64,000 bases of DNA from Pseudomonas mucidolens (GCF_900106045.1 NZ_LT629802.1:1426001-1490000); one strand, 5' to 3'. Positions 45,380 through 55,615 are shown, counted from the first letter of the stretch. Notes: generated from the sequence alone by a model not told the origin. Numbers and translations are program-made.

Positions 45380-47107
45380 ATGAAATTTCCAGGAAGATTT
45401 ACCAGCGGCTTGATTCTGCTGTTCACAAGCTGCGGCGCATTGGCGCAAAGCGAACTGGACGTACGCATCAAACCTTCAAACGAGGCGCTGAAGGCCAACA
45501 TCGAAGGCTATATCGGCGGGGTTGGCGAGCGTGATGAGGAAGCCTTGTTGCGCTTCAGTCGTGGCGCCGAAGAGCAGGCTCGCAAAGCGGCGCAGGCGTT
45601 GGGCTTTTATCAGCCGCGGATCGCCAGTGAGGTGCGGGGCGGCGAGAACCCGCGGCTGATCCTCACTGTCGACCCCGGCGAGCCCGTGCATTTGCGTGAT
45701 GTGACCATTCGCGTCGACGGCCAGGCGGCGCAACTCAAGTCGTTTCGAGTCCCTGACAGCAAGGACCTCAAGCCCGGTGCCGTGCTCAATCATGGTCATT
45801 ACGAAGATGCCAAGCGTCTGATCCAGAATCAGGCATCGCGCTTCGGCTTTTTCAGTGGCCGCTTCACGCGCCAGACCTTGTCCGTCGACCCCCTGGCGGG
45901 CGTGGCTGATATCGATCTGGTCTACGACAGCGGCCCGCGCTACACCCTTGGCCAGGTCAACTTCGCTGGCGACACACCGTTCGATGCAGAATTGCTGCAA
46001 CGCATGGTGCCGTTCAAGAGCGGCACCCCTTACGATTCCGAACTAATTGCCGAACTTAACCAGGCCCTGCAAGCCAGCGGTTTTTTCGAGGGCGTGCGGG
46101 TGGACGCCGCTCCGGCTGCGGCCGCCGACGATGTGATCCCGGTTGCCGTCCAGCTGGAAACCCGCAAACCACGCACCATGGGGCTGGGCCTGGGTTACTC
46201 GACCGACGTTGGTCCCCGAGGTAAAGCCAACTGGACGCGTCACTGGGTCAATCCCCAGGGGCACAGCTATGGCTGGGAGGCCGAGGTGTCTGCGCCCCGG
46301 CAGAACGTCGGCCTGTGGTATGACATTCCGCTTGATCCGCCGCTCACCGACAAGCTGCGTTTTGCCGGCGGTTATCAGAACGAAGAATTGGCCAACACCG
46401 ACACCTTGAGCAAATTGCTCACCCTCGGCCCTGAATGGCACAGCAAATTGCCCAGCGGTTGGACACGGGTGATTTCCCTCAAGTGGCAGCGCGAAGAATA
46501 TCGCTTGGGCGACGATTCAGGTTTGAGCAATCTGCTGATGCCAGGCGTCAGCTATTCGTACCTGCGCAGCGATAACCGCATCGATCCGAAAAACGGCTAT
46601 CGACTGCAATTTGATGCCAAGGTGGCCAAGGAAGGATTGGGGTCGGACACAAATCTGCTGTATGGCACGGCAATGATCAAGGGCTTGACCACCGTGTGGG
46701 ACAAGCACCGCTTCCTCGGTCGTGCGCAGTTCGGCGGCAGCGCCACCAATGGCTACAAATCGGTACCGCCGTCCTTGCGTTTTTTCGCTGGCGGCGATCA
46801 GAGCGTGCGCGGCTACGAGTACCAGACCTTGTCCCCGGAAAACTCCCAGGGGGACCGCATTGGGGGGCGCTACATGGTGGCCTTGAGCGCCGAGTATCAA
46901 TATTCCATCGCCGAAAAATGGCGCATCGCGACCTTTATCGATCAGGGTAACTCCTTTAACAACATGGAATTTCCGAGCTTGAAAAGCGGCGTCGGGGTGG
47001 GGGTGCGCTGGGTGTCGCCCGTCGGCCCCATTCGTCTCGACCTGGCCCATGCCCTCGACGACCCGGGTGGTATCCGTTTGCACTTTTCCATGGGGCCAGA
47101 ACTGTGA
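45380..47107 (+). CDS. tamA: Translocation and assembly module outer-membrane protein TamA
   Basis: 575 residues with a signal peptide (MKFPGRFTSGLILLFTSCGA, cleaved around LAQ). Three POTRA domains (about 25-260) precede an Omp85 beta-barrel; barrel signatures include RFFAGGDQSVRGYEY and RWVSPVGPIRLDLA with the C-terminal GGIRLHFSMGPEL. With TamB it helps insert some outer-membrane proteins or moves phospholipids. Overlaps tamB (GTGA). Confidence 0.94.
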   Translation: MKFPGRFTSGLILLFTSCGALAQSELDVRIKPSNEALKANIEGYIGGVGERDEEALLRFSRGAEEQARKAAQALGFYQPRIASEVRGGENPRLILTVDPGEPVHLRDVTIRVDGQAAQLKSFRVPDSKDLKPGAVLNHGHYEDAKRLIQNQASRFGFFSGRFTRQTLSVDPLAGVADIDLVYDSGPRYTLGQVNFAGDTPFDAELLQRMVPFKSGTPYDSELIAELNQALQASGFFEGVRVDAAPAAAADDVIPVAVQLETRKPRTMGLGLGYSTDVGPRGKANWTRHWVNPQGHSYGWEAEVSAPRQNVGLWYDIPLDPPLTDKLRFAGGYQNEELANTDTLSKLLTLGPEWHSKLPSGWTRVISLKWQREEYRLGDDSGLSNLLMPGVSYSYLRSDNRIDPKNGYRLQFDAKVAKEGLGSDTNLLYGTAMIKGLTTVWDKHRFLGRAQFGGSATNGYKSVPPSLRFFAGGDQSVRGYEYQTLSPENSQGDRIGGRYMVALSAEYQYSIAEKWRIATFIDQGNSFNNMEFPSLKSGVGVGVRWVSPVGPIRLDLAHALDDPGGIRLHFSMGPEL

Positions 47108-50100
47108 GACGTGGTTTGAAAATAGCCGGCCTGACGCTGCTGGCGGTGCTGGCGCTGGTAGTGTTGGCGCTGTGGACCGTGCTGGGCACGCAGGCCGGCA
47201 GCCGATGGGCGCTGGGCCAGGTGCCGGGTCTGACAGTGGAGAATTTCCAGGGGCGGCTCGGCGGGCGCTGGAGCGCCGGGCATCTGCTTTGGCAGCAGGA
47301 CAACAGCCGCGTCGAGCTGAATGCGCCGACGTTCGAGTGGTCGCCCGCGTGCCTGCTGCGCATGACCTTGTGCATCAATCAATTGGACGTGGACCAGGTC
47401 AGCCTGCAATTTGCGCCGAGTACCGAGGACAGCAGCGGCCCCATTACCTTGCCGGACTTGAAGTTGCCGGTGGCGATTGAACTGGGGGATGTTCGCGTCG
47501 GCAGTTTGCTGTTCAACGGCAGCGAAGCACTCAAGGGCTTGCAACTGGCGGCGCGCTGGACGGCTGAAGGGATGAAGATCGACGCGGTGCATCTGCAGCG
47601 GGAGGATCTGGTCCTGGACCTGGCCGGCGTGCTGCACCCTGGCGGTGACTGGCCGTTGAGCGTGTCGGGCAACCTCAGTTTGCCGTATGCGCCCGGTGAC
47701 ACGCCCTGGAATGTGGCCCTCAAGATCGACGGCGACTTGCTCAAGACCCTCAAGCTTGAGGCTGACAGCAGCGGCTATCTGCCGGCAAAACTGCGCGGCG
47801 AACTGCAACCGCTGGTGGAAAACCTGCCCGCGCAATTGCACCTTACCGCCGATGGCTTCAAGGCCAGCGCCGATCTGCCCGACACGTTGCAACTCAATCA
47901 GCTGGACCTCACCGCCATCGGTGACCTGAACAGCGGTTATCAGCTGTTGGGCAAAGCGCAATTGCCGGCGGAAAAAGGCCCGGTGGACTTGCTGCTCAAA
48001 GGTAAGGTCGACGCCAAGGGCGCACAGATTGCCGGCCTGGACTTGAATGCCGGGAACCAGCAAAGCCTCAAACTCAGCGCTGGACTGGATTGGCAGCAAG
48101 GGTTCAGTGCCGAGGCGAAAATCGATTGGCTGGACTTTCCCTGGCATCGTCTCTACCCGTTGATCGACGAGCCCCAAGTGGTGTTGCACCGCTTCAATGG
48201 TGAGATTTCCTATAAGGATGGCAACTACCTGGGCAATCTCAAGGCCGAGCTTGATGGCCCTGCCGGCAAGTTCAGCCTGGTGACGCCGTTCAGTGGCGAC
48301 CTGACTCAAGTCTTCCTGCCGGAACTGCAACTGGTCGCCGGCCAGGGCAAGGCCGAAGGCCACTTGAACCTGCAGTTTGCCGATGGCATCGCCTGGGACA
48401 CCGCGCTGGATCTTTCAGCGATCAACCCGGCGTATTGGGTTGCGCAGTTGCCGGGCACGCTCGCGGGGCCGTTGCGCAGCAAGGGCCAGATGAAAAACCA
48501 ACAGCTTGAGTTGAACGCCGACCTTAACCTCAAGGGACGCTTGCGCGGCCAGCCCGCGGCCTTCGTCGCGAAGGCCGAGGGGGCCGGCGAGCAATGGACC
48601 CTGGGCACTCTGGATATCCGCCTGGGCGACAACCGCATCAGTGGCAGCGGCAGCGTGCAGCAGCGTTTGGCCGGGCAGATCGACATCAAGCTGGCGCGCC
48701 TGGCACAGCTGTGGCCGCAGTTGCGTGGGCAGGTCAATGGTCGCCTGGACGTCGCCGGTTCGTTGCAAGCGCCCCAGGGCAAGCTCAACCTGCTGGGCCA
48801 GCAGTTGGCGTTTGAAGACAAGCGCCTGCAAAGGCTGGCGCTGGACGCCAACCTCGACGCGAATCAACGGGCGAAAATCGATCTCAAGGGCAGCGGCATC
48901 CAGGCTGGCGACACTCAAGTCGGCACGCTCACCGCCAGCGCCCAGGGCGATATCAAAAACCAGAAAGTCCAGGTGGATCTGACGGGGCCTTTGGTCAAAC
49001 TGGCCCTGGCCCTGGATGGCCACCTCGACCAGGGCAACTGGCGCGGACGTCTGGCCAGCGGTGATGTACACGCCGGGGGCCAGGACTGGAAACTGCAAGC
49101 CCCGGCGAAAATCGAGCGCTTGGCCGATGGCAAGCTGACCTTTGCCGCCCATTGCTGGGTGTCCGGTGCCGCCAGCCTGTGCGGCGAAGATCAGCGCCTG
49201 ATGCCTGAGCCGAAATTGCGTTACCACCTCAAACAATTCCCCATCGACAGCCTGGCGCAATGGCTGCCCAAGGATTTTGCCTGGCAGGGCAAGCTCAACG
49301 CCGACGTGCAACTCGACCTGCCAGCCAGCGGTCCGAAGGGGCTGGTGTCGGTGGATGCGAGTCGCGGCACGCTGCGGGTCAAGGACGAGAATCAGTGGCT
49401 GGATTTTCCCTACGACACCTTGAAACTGGAAACCACGTTGACCCCGAAGCGCATCGACACCCAACTGAATTTCCAGGGTGGCAGGCTCGGCGAACTGTTG
49501 TTGCAGGCACAGATCAATCCACTGGCGAAGAACAAGCCGTTGTCCGGTAATTTCAGCCTGACCGGGCTTGATCTGGCCGTGGCCCGACCGTTTGTGCCGA
49601 TGGTCGAAAAACTCACCGGCAAGCTCAACGGCAACGGTCGTCTGTCCGGCAGCCTGTTGGTACCGCAGATCAACGGCAATGTGAATCTGGTGGGCGGCGA
49701 GATTTCCGGACCTGAACTGCCCGTCAGCTTCGAAGGCCTGAACGTCCAGGCGCTGATCGCCGGCGAAAGCGTATGGCTCAACGGTGGCTGGCGCAGCGGC
49801 AAGACCGGGCAGGGCAGTGTAAAAGGGCTGATCGAGTGGGGGCCGGCGCTGGCGGTGGATATCAGCCTGCAAGGCACGCAACTGCCGGTTACGGTGGAGC
49901 CCTACGCGGTGCTGGAAGTGGCGCCGGACCTGAAGATCACGCTCAAAGACGACAAACTGGCGATTGCCGGCGACGTGCATATACCTCGCGGTGAAATCAC
50001 CGTGCGTGAGCTGCCGCCGTCGACGGTCAAGGTCTCCGATGACACGGTGATCGTCGGCAGCCAGACCGAGGAAGGCCAGCCGCCGATGGCGATGGCCATG

Positions 50101-50778
50101 GATATCAACGTGGTGGTGGGTGAAGACAAACTGAGCTTTGCCGGTTTTGGCCTGACCGCCAAGGTCCAGGGCCGTGTGCATATTGGCGACAATATGGACA
50201 CCCGTGGCGAACTGTGGCTCAACGATGGACGCTATCGCGCCTACGGCCAACGCCTCAACGTACGCCGCGCACGGTTACTGTTCGCCGGGCCCCTCGATCA
50301 GCCGTACCTGGACATCGAGGCCATTCGCCAGACCGACGACGTGATCGCTGGCATTCGCTTGAGCGGGAGTGCCGAGCAGCCCACCACGCAAATCTTCTCG
50401 GAACCGGCGATGAGCCAGGAACAGGCGCTGTCCTATCTGGTGCTGGGCCGTCCGTTGAGTACCACTGGCGAGGACAACAACATGCTGGCGCAAGCGGCGC
50501 TTGGCCTGGGGTTGATGGGCAGCGCGGGCGTCACTTCGGACATCGCCAGGAACCTTGGGATCCAGGACTTTGAACTCGACACCCAGGGCAGTGGCAATGA
50601 AACCGCGGTGGTGGCCAGTGGCAAGATCACTGAAAAACTCAGCCTGCGTTACGGGGTTGGCGTGTTTGAGCCGGCCAACACCATTGCGTTGCGTTACCTG
50701 TTGAGCAAGCGGGTGTATCTGGAGGTGGCCAGCGGCGTCGCCAGTTCGCTGGATATTTTCTACAAACGGGATTTCTGA
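47104..50778 (+). CDS. tamB: Translocation and assembly module protein TamB
   Basis: 1224 residues, starting with GTG inside the tamA stop. N-terminal membrane anchor (about residues 6-28, IAGLTLLAVLALVVLALWTV), then a very long beta-rich AsmA-like groove made of repetitive strands, and the C-terminal DUF490 domain (TKKPF-like ...IRLSGSAEQPTTQIFSEPAM, SYLVLGRPLST). Spans the periplasm from the inner membrane to TamA. Ends KRVYLEVASGVASSLDIFYK, normal for the family. Confidence 0.94.
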   Translation: MRRGLKIAGLTLLAVLALVVLALWTVLGTQAGSRWALGQVPGLTVENFQGRLGGRWSAGHLLWQQDNSRVELNAPTFEWSPACLLRMTLCINQLDVDQVSLQFAPSTEDSSGPITLPDLKLPVAIELGDVRVGSLLFNGSEALKGLQLAARWTAEGMKIDAVHLQREDLVLDLAGVLHPGGDWPLSVSGNLSLPYAPGDTPWNVALKIDGDLLKTLKLEADSSGYLPAKLRGELQPLVENLPAQLHLTADGFKASADLPDTLQLNQLDLTAIGDLNSGYQLLGKAQLPAEKGPVDLLLKGKVDAKGAQIAGLDLNAGNQQSLKLSAGLDWQQGFSAEAKIDWLDFPWHRLYPLIDEPQVVLHRFNGEISYKDGNYLGNLKAELDGPAGKFSLVTPFSGDLTQVFLPELQLVAGQGKAEGHLNLQFADGIAWDTALDLSAINPAYWVAQLPGTLAGPLRSKGQMKNQQLELNADLNLKGRLRGQPAAFVAKAEGAGEQWTLGTLDIRLGDNRISGSGSVQQRLAGQIDIKLARLAQLWPQLRGQVNGRLDVAGSLQAPQGKLNLLGQQLAFEDKRLQRLALDANLDANQRAKIDLKGSGIQAGDTQVGTLTASAQGDIKNQKVQVDLTGPLVKLALALDGHLDQGNWRGRLASGDVHAGGQDWKLQAPAKIERLADGKLTFAAHCWVSGAASLCGEDQRLMPEPKLRYHLKQFPIDSLAQWLPKDFAWQGKLNADVQLDLPASGPKGLVSVDASRGTLRVKDENQWLDFPYDTLKLETTLTPKRIDTQLNFQGGRLGELLLQAQINPLAKNKPLSGNFSLTGLDLAVARPFVPMVEKLTGKLNGNGRLSGSLLVPQINGNVNLVGGEISGPELPVSFEGLNVQALIAGESVWLNGGWRSGKTGQGSVKGLIEWGPALAVDISLQGTQLPVTVEPYAVLEVAPDLKITLKDDKLAIAGDVHIPRGEITVRELPPSTVKVSDDTVIVGSQTEEGQPPMAMAMDINVVVGEDKLSFAGFGLTAKVQGRVHIGDNMDTRGELWLNDGRYRAYGQRLNVRRARLLFAGPLDQPYLDIEAIRQTDDVIAGIRLSGSAEQPTTQIFSEPAMSQEQALSYLVLGRPLSTTGEDNNMLAQAALGLGLMGSAGVTSDIARNLGIQDFELDTQGSGNETAVVASGKITEKLSLRYGVGVFEPANTIALRYLLSKRVYLEVASGVASSLDIFYKRDF

Positions 50779-50792
50779 CCGTCCGACCTTGG

Positions 50793-50818
50793 GCAGGAGC
50801 GAGCCGGCTCGCTCCTGC
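50793..50818. repeat. REP-like palindrome after tamB
   Basis: Near-perfect palindrome GCAGGAGCGAGC-CG-GCTCGCTCCTGC, 14 bases after the tamB stop. Resembles half of the REP family seen at 41863 and could act as a terminator. Confidence 0.6.
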
Positions 50819-50843
50819 GTTACCAAGCTAGCTAACGATTGGT

Positions 50844-50898
50844 TTGACATTTGCTGCCTAGGCAGTAATATCTCGTCACACATTCACTGCCTAGGCAG
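50844..50898 (+). promoter_or_regulatory. MarR-controlled promoter of the efflux operon
   Basis: TTGACA (50844-50849), 16-base spacer, TAATAT (50866-50871). The spacer is filled by the perfect 12-bp palindrome CTGCCTAGGCAG (50854-50865); the same palindrome recurs at 50887-50898. Two identical sites 33 bases apart, the first between -35 and -10, fit repression by the MarR protein encoded next. Confidence 0.8.
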
Positions 50899-50916
50899 TA
50901 ATAAGGTGACTTGCAG

Positions 50917-51390
50917 ATGAACCACTTCACCCCGGAAAACTTTCACACCTGCCATCTCGGGCTTTTGCTGGGTCGCGCCGCGATTCTCAAGGACCGCATC
51001 ATCGACACCCACATGGAACCCCACGGCGTCACCGCCGCGCAGTTCAAGGTGTTGATCATCATGGCCCAGTTCGGCGTCGATACCCCCGCGGAGCTGTGTC
51101 GGCACCTGTCCTTGGACAGTGGCTCGATGACCCGCATGCTCGATCGCCTGGAGCAAAAAGAACTGTTGGCGCGCAAGCGTTCCGAACAGGATCGGCGTCA
51201 AGTGCAGCTTGTGCTCACGACCGACGGCCAGCGCCTGGCGGACATGCTGCCGCACATCGGCGCCCAGGCCTTGAACCAGTTGGCCGGTGCGCTGGAGCCG
51301 GGAGAGTTGCAGAGCCTGGAAAAAATCCTCAAGAAAATGCTCATAGCGGCCGGTGATCCCATCACCATTCAGCGAGTAGGTACTCAATGA
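50917..51390 (+). CDS. MarR-family repressor of the efflux operon
   Basis: 157 residues from ATG 50917 (MNHFTPENFHTCHLGLLLGR) with AAGGTG 9 bases upstream. MarR winged helix: TAAQFKVLIIMAQFGVDTPAE, LSLDSGSMTRMLDRLEQKEL, RSEQDRRQVQLVLTTDGQRL. First gene of a four-gene operon; it overlaps the outer membrane factor gene by 4 bases. Ligand unknown, probably a phenolic compound. Confidence 0.93.
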   Translation: MNHFTPENFHTCHLGLLLGRAAILKDRIIDTHMEPHGVTAAQFKVLIIMAQFGVDTPAELCRHLSLDSGSMTRMLDRLEQKELLARKRSEQDRRQVQLVLTTDGQRLADMLPHIGAQALNQLAGALEPGELQSLEKILKKMLIAAGDPITIQRVGTQ

Positions 51391-52844
51391 ACACACGCGC
51401 TTTTTGCCTGGTGCTGGTGGCCATGGGCATGGCTGGTTGCGCCAACTACAGTGGCCTCGACACCCAAGGCCAGCGCCTCGACGCGAACAACCTGCAGGTC
51501 GGTAAATCGCTGAGTGGAGTGACCCTGTCACCGGCGGCCTGGCCAACAGCCGATTGGTGGAAAAACCTCGGTGACCCGCAACTCGACGGCCTGATCCAGG
51601 AAGCCCTGCAGAACAGCCCCGATATGCAAGTCGCCAGCGCTCGCGCACATCAGGCCGAGGCTGTGGCCTACGCGGCCAACGCCGCTCGCAGGCCGACCCT
51701 GGATGCCAGCGCCGGCATCAGCCGTTCTCGCCTGGCCAAGGATCAGGACCCACGCGGCGAAGGCGATGCCTACTCCACCGTGCGAAACATCAGTGCCGGC
51801 TTCAACTACAACTTTGACCTGTGGGGCGGTCAGCGCGCCGCCTGGGAAGCCGCCTTGGGCCAGGCGCGTGCCGCCGAAGTCGACCGGCAGGCCGCGCACC
51901 TGACCCTGGCCGCCGATGTGGCCAAGGCCTACAGCGACCTGGGGCAGGCCCATATCATTCGTGACCTGGCCAATGAAGACCTGAAGCGCACCCGGCAAAT
52001 GCTCGAGTTGAGCCAGCGCCGCCTGAGTTCCGGTATCGATAGTCACTACCAGTACCAGCAGACCGAAAGCCTGGAAGCCAGCGCCGAATCGCAGTTGATC
52101 GACGCCGAGAAAAAACTGCAGAGCGCTAAAATTGCCTTGGCCGTGTTGCTGGGCAAAGGCCCGGATCGTGGCAATCAACTGGCCCGGCCGAACGTGCTCA
52201 AACCCGGCGCGGTCGCCGTACCGTCGGTGCTGCCCGCCGAGCTGCTTGGCCGTCGCCCGGACCTGATCGCCGCCCGTTGGCGTGTCGAGGCAGCCAGCAA
52301 GAATATTGTCGCTGGCAAGGCCAACTTCTATCCCAACCTCAACCTGAGCGCGAGTGCCGGTGCCGAGTCGTTGCTGGGCGATGCAATGTTCGGTTCCGCC
52401 AGCCGCTTCTTCAACATCGCGCCGACGATTTCCCTGCCGATCTTCGATGGCGGGCGCCTGCGGGCCGACCTTGATGCACGGGATGCCGACTACGACCTCG
52501 CAGTGGCCCAATACAACAAAATCCTGGTGCAAGCCTTGGGCGACGTGGGCAACACCCTCTCGCAACTGCGCGATACCGGTCGGCAGATCGAGGCCCAGCA
52601 ACATGCGACCGAGATAGCCCAGGCGTCCTACGACACCGCCGTCCAGCGCTACGGCTCAGGCATCGGCAATTATCTGGATGTGCTCAGCATCGAGCAGCAA
52701 CTGCTGCAGGCCCAGCGCCAATTGGCCAGTCTGAATGCCGAGCAGATCGATCTTTCGATTCAACTGATGCAGGCCCTGGGGGGCGGTTTCAACGCCGACA
52801 ACGTGGCGAGCGTCACACCGCCTCCAGCCATCCGCACGAAATAA
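51387..52844 (+). CDS. Outer membrane efflux factor, NodT/OprM family lipoprotein
   Basis: 485 residues. Lipoprotein signal with lipobox MAGC (VAMGMAGCANYSGL). Two OEP domains with long coiled-coil helices (VGKSLSGVTLSP..., LADVAKAYSDLGQAHIIRDL; second repeat with AELLGRRPDLIAARWRVEAA and GSGIGNYLDVLSIEQQLLQA). Forms the outer-membrane and periplasmic tunnel of the pump formed with the next two products. The frame overlaps marR by 4 bases. Confidence 0.93.
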   Translation: MNTRAFCLVLVAMGMAGCANYSGLDTQGQRLDANNLQVGKSLSGVTLSPAAWPTADWWKNLGDPQLDGLIQEALQNSPDMQVASARAHQAEAVAYAANAARRPTLDASAGISRSRLAKDQDPRGEGDAYSTVRNISAGFNYNFDLWGGQRAAWEAALGQARAAEVDRQAAHLTLAADVAKAYSDLGQAHIIRDLANEDLKRTRQMLELSQRRLSSGIDSHYQYQQTESLEASAESQLIDAEKKLQSAKIALAVLLGKGPDRGNQLARPNVLKPGAVAVPSVLPAELLGRRPDLIAARWRVEAASKNIVAGKANFYPNLNLSASAGAESLLGDAMFGSASRFFNIAPTISLPIFDGGRLRADLDARDADYDLAVAQYNKILVQALGDVGNTLSQLRDTGRQIEAQQHATEIAQASYDTAVQRYGSGIGNYLDVLSIEQQLLQAQRQLASLNAEQIDLSIQLMQALGGGFNADNVASVTPPPAIRTK

Positions 52845-52859
52845 TTCGAGGTACTTGCC

Positions 52860-54059
52860 ATGGCCACTGCCGAAACCAGCAACACCGCTGAGCAACCCCA
52901 GGACAACAACCCGCGCAAACGCAAAGTATTGCTGCTGGGCCTGGCACTGATCGTCATCCTCGGCGCCGTTGGCGTCTGGGGTTGGTATGAGCTGTATGGC
53001 CGCTGGAGCGAAAGCACCGATGACGCCTATGTGAACGGCAACGTGGTAGAAATCACTCCGTTGGTCACCGGCACCGTGGTGAGCATCGGCGCCGACGATG
53101 GTGACCTGGTGCATGCAGGCCAGGTGCTGATCAATTTCGACCCCAGCGACGCTGCGGTCGGCCTGCAAAGTGCCCAGGCCAATCTGGCCCGCACGGTACG
53201 CCAGGTGCGGGGTTTGTACAGCAATGTCGATGGCATGAAAGCCCAGATCAACGCACAGAAAGCTGAAGTGCAAACGGCCCAGGACAACTACAGCCGACGT
53301 AAGAGCCTGGCCCGGGGCGGGGCGATTTCCCTGGAAGAACTGTCCCATGCGCGGGACAGCCTGACCGCCGCCAACAACACCCTGACCAACCTTCAGCAGC
53401 AATTGAAGAGTACCAATGCGCTGGTGGATGACACCGTCATCTCGTCCCATCCGGACGTGCAGGCCGCTGCCGCCCAGTTGCGGCAAGCGTACCTGACCCG
53501 TGCACGCAGCACCCTGATCGCTCCGGTCAGCGGTTATGTGGCCAAGCGGACCGTGCAACTGGGGCAGCGCGTCCAGCCGGGAACGGCGCTGATGGCGGTG
53601 ATTCCGCTGGATCAACTGTGGATCGACGCCAACTTCAAGGAAACCCAACTGCGCGACATGCGTATCGGCCAGTCGGTAGAGATCGAATCCGACCTCTACG
53701 GCAGCGACGTTAAATTCAATGGCACCGTCGACAGCGTTGGCGCCGGTACCGGCAGCGCCTTTGCCTTGCTGCCGGCACAGAACGCCACCGGTAACTGGAT
53801 CAAGATCGTGCAACGGGTGCCGGTGCGCATTCACATCAACGCCGAGCAGTTGGCCGAACATCCGCTGCGGGTGGGCTTGTCGACCCTGGTCGATGTCGAC
53901 CTGCACGATCAGAGCGGACCGATCCTGGCCCAGCAGGCGCCACAGCAGGCGTCGTATACCACCAACGTCTACGAACGCCAACTGGCCGAGGCGGACGCGA
54001 TGATCGACCAATTGATTCATGACAATAGCGCCGCGACCGCCAAGGCTGCACAACGCTGA
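52860..54059 (+). CDS. emrA: EmrA-like membrane fusion protein
   Basis: 399 residues, one N-terminal membrane helix (about 22-42, KVLLLGLALIVILGAVGVWG). HlyD/EmrA fold: biotinyl-lipoyl segments (STDDAYVNGNVVEITPLVTG, VSGYVAKRTVQLGQRVQPGT), an alpha-hairpin (about 95-185) and beta barrel (AVIPLDQLWIDANFKETQLR). Links the inner-membrane EmrB-like pump to the outer membrane factor. GAGG precedes the start. Shares its last base pair with the emrB start. Confidence 0.93.
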   Translation: MATAETSNTAEQPQDNNPRKRKVLLLGLALIVILGAVGVWGWYELYGRWSESTDDAYVNGNVVEITPLVTGTVVSIGADDGDLVHAGQVLINFDPSDAAVGLQSAQANLARTVRQVRGLYSNVDGMKAQINAQKAEVQTAQDNYSRRKSLARGGAISLEELSHARDSLTAANNTLTNLQQQLKSTNALVDDTVISSHPDVQAAAAQLRQAYLTRARSTLIAPVSGYVAKRTVQLGQRVQPGTALMAVIPLDQLWIDANFKETQLRDMRIGQSVEIESDLYGSDVKFNGTVDSVGAGTGSAFALLPAQNATGNWIKIVQRVPVRIHINAEQLAEHPLRVGLSTLVDVDLHDQSGPILAQQAPQQASYTTNVYERQLAEADAMIDQLIHDNSAATAKAAQR

Positions 54060-55588
54060 TGAGCAACCAAGCCTCTTTCACGCCACCCAGCTTACTGATG
54101 GCCACTATCGGGCTGTCTTTGGCGACGTTCATGCAGGTGCTCGACACCACCATCGCCAACGTGGCATTGCCGACCATCTCCGGCAACCTCGGCGTGAGCT
54201 CGGAGCAAGGTACCTGGGTCATCACTTCGTTTGCGGTGAGCAACGCGATTGCCTTACCCCTGACCGGCTGGCTGAGTCGGCGTTTTGGCGAGGTGAAGCT
54301 GTTTCTGTGGGCCACCGTCCTGTTTGTGCTGGCTTCGTTTTTGTGTGGCATCTCCACTTCGATGCCCGAACTGATCGGCTTTCGGGTGCTGCAAGGCCTG
54401 GTGGCCGGCCCGCTGTACCCGATGACGCAAACGTTGCTGATTGCGGTTTATCCGCCGGCGAAACGCGGTATGGCCCTGGCGTTGCTGGCGATGGTCACGG
54501 TGGTCGCGCCGATTGCCGGGCCGATTCTCGGAGGATGGATCACCGACAGTTACAGCTGGCCGTGGATATTTTTCATCAACGTGCCCATCGGCATCTTTGC
54601 GGTGATGGTGGTGCGCTCGCAACTGAAAAAACGCCCGGTGGTCACCAGTCACCAACCCATGGATTACGTCGGCCTGCTGAGCCTGATCGTCGGCGTGGGA
54701 GCCTTGCAGATCATTCTCGACAAGGGCAATGACCTGGATTGGTTCGAGTCGAACTTCATCATCATCGGCGCGCTGATTTCGGTGATCGCGCTGGCGGTGT
54801 TCGTGATCTGGGAGATGACCGACAAGCATCCCGTGGTCAATCTGCGGCTGTTTGCCTATCGCAACTTTCGCATCGGCACCCTCGTGTTGGTCCTCGGTTA
54901 CGCGGGCTTCTTCGGTATCAACCTGATCCTGCCGCAATGGCTGCAAACCCAGATGGGCTACACCGCTACCTGGGCGGGCCTGGCCGTGGCGCCGATCGGC
55001 ATCCTGCCGGTGTTGATGTCGCCGTTTGTCGGCAAGTACGCCCACAAGTTCGACCTGCGTCTGCTGGCCGGCCTGGCGTTCCTGGCGATTGGCCTGAGTT
55101 GCTTCATGCGTGCCGGGTTCACCAACGAGGTGGACTTCCAGCACATCGCCCTGGTGCAACTGTTCATGGGGATCGGCGTGGCGCTGTTCTTCATGCCGAC
55201 CTTGAGCATCCTGATGTCCGACTTGCCGCCGCACCAGATCGCCGACGGCGCCGGCCTCGCGACCTTCCTGCGCACCTTGGGTGGTAGCTTTGCGGCGTCG
55301 TTGACCACCTGGATCTGGATTCGCCGGGCGGACCAGCATCATGCCTATATGAGCGAGCACATGAGCGTCTACGACTCGGCCACTCGTGATGCGCTGAATA
55401 CGCTGGGCGGGGCAGGGGACAAGGCTTATATGCAGTTGGATCAGATCCTCACCAGCCAGGCATACATGATGTCCACCGTGGATTACTTCACGTTACTGGG
55501 GTGGATGTTCGTCGGCTTGATCCTGCTGGTGTGGCTGGCTAAACCGCCGTTTGCGGCCAAGGCCGGACCAGCGGCCTCCGGCCACTGA
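54059..55588 (+). CDS. emrB: EmrB-like MFS multidrug exporter, DHA2 family
   Basis: 509 residues, fourteen predicted helices. DHA2 signatures: LATFMQVLDTTIANVALPTI, SNAIALPLTGWLSRRFGEVK and the motif C PIAGPILGGWITDSYSWPWI. Drug/proton antiporter that works with EmrA and the outer membrane factor. The start (ATGA) overlaps the emrA stop. The locus adjoins a polyketide cluster, so it might also export that product, but MarR-EmrAB operons are widespread without PKS genes. Confidence 0.94.
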   Translation: MSNQASFTPPSLLMATIGLSLATFMQVLDTTIANVALPTISGNLGVSSEQGTWVITSFAVSNAIALPLTGWLSRRFGEVKLFLWATVLFVLASFLCGISTSMPELIGFRVLQGLVAGPLYPMTQTLLIAVYPPAKRGMALALLAMVTVVAPIAGPILGGWITDSYSWPWIFFINVPIGIFAVMVVRSQLKKRPVVTSHQPMDYVGLLSLIVGVGALQIILDKGNDLDWFESNFIIIGALISVIALAVFVIWEMTDKHPVVNLRLFAYRNFRIGTLVLVLGYAGFFGINLILPQWLQTQMGYTATWAGLAVAPIGILPVLMSPFVGKYAHKFDLRLLAGLAFLAIGLSCFMRAGFTNEVDFQHIALVQLFMGIGVALFFMPTLSILMSDLPPHQIADGAGLATFLRTLGGSFAASLTTWIWIRRADQHHAYMSEHMSVYDSATRDALNTLGGAGDKAYMQLDQILTSQAYMMSTVDYFTLLGWMFVGLILLVWLAKPPFAAKAGPAASGH

Positions 55589-55615
55589 TGCCGCCGACGC
55601 GCGGGCGCTGCGCAG

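Noticed and set aside
51387-55588. Efflux operon as a dedicated part of the polyketide cluster
   Set aside because: It has its own MarR control and is a widespread operon type; being adjacent is not enough to claim that it exports the polyketide.
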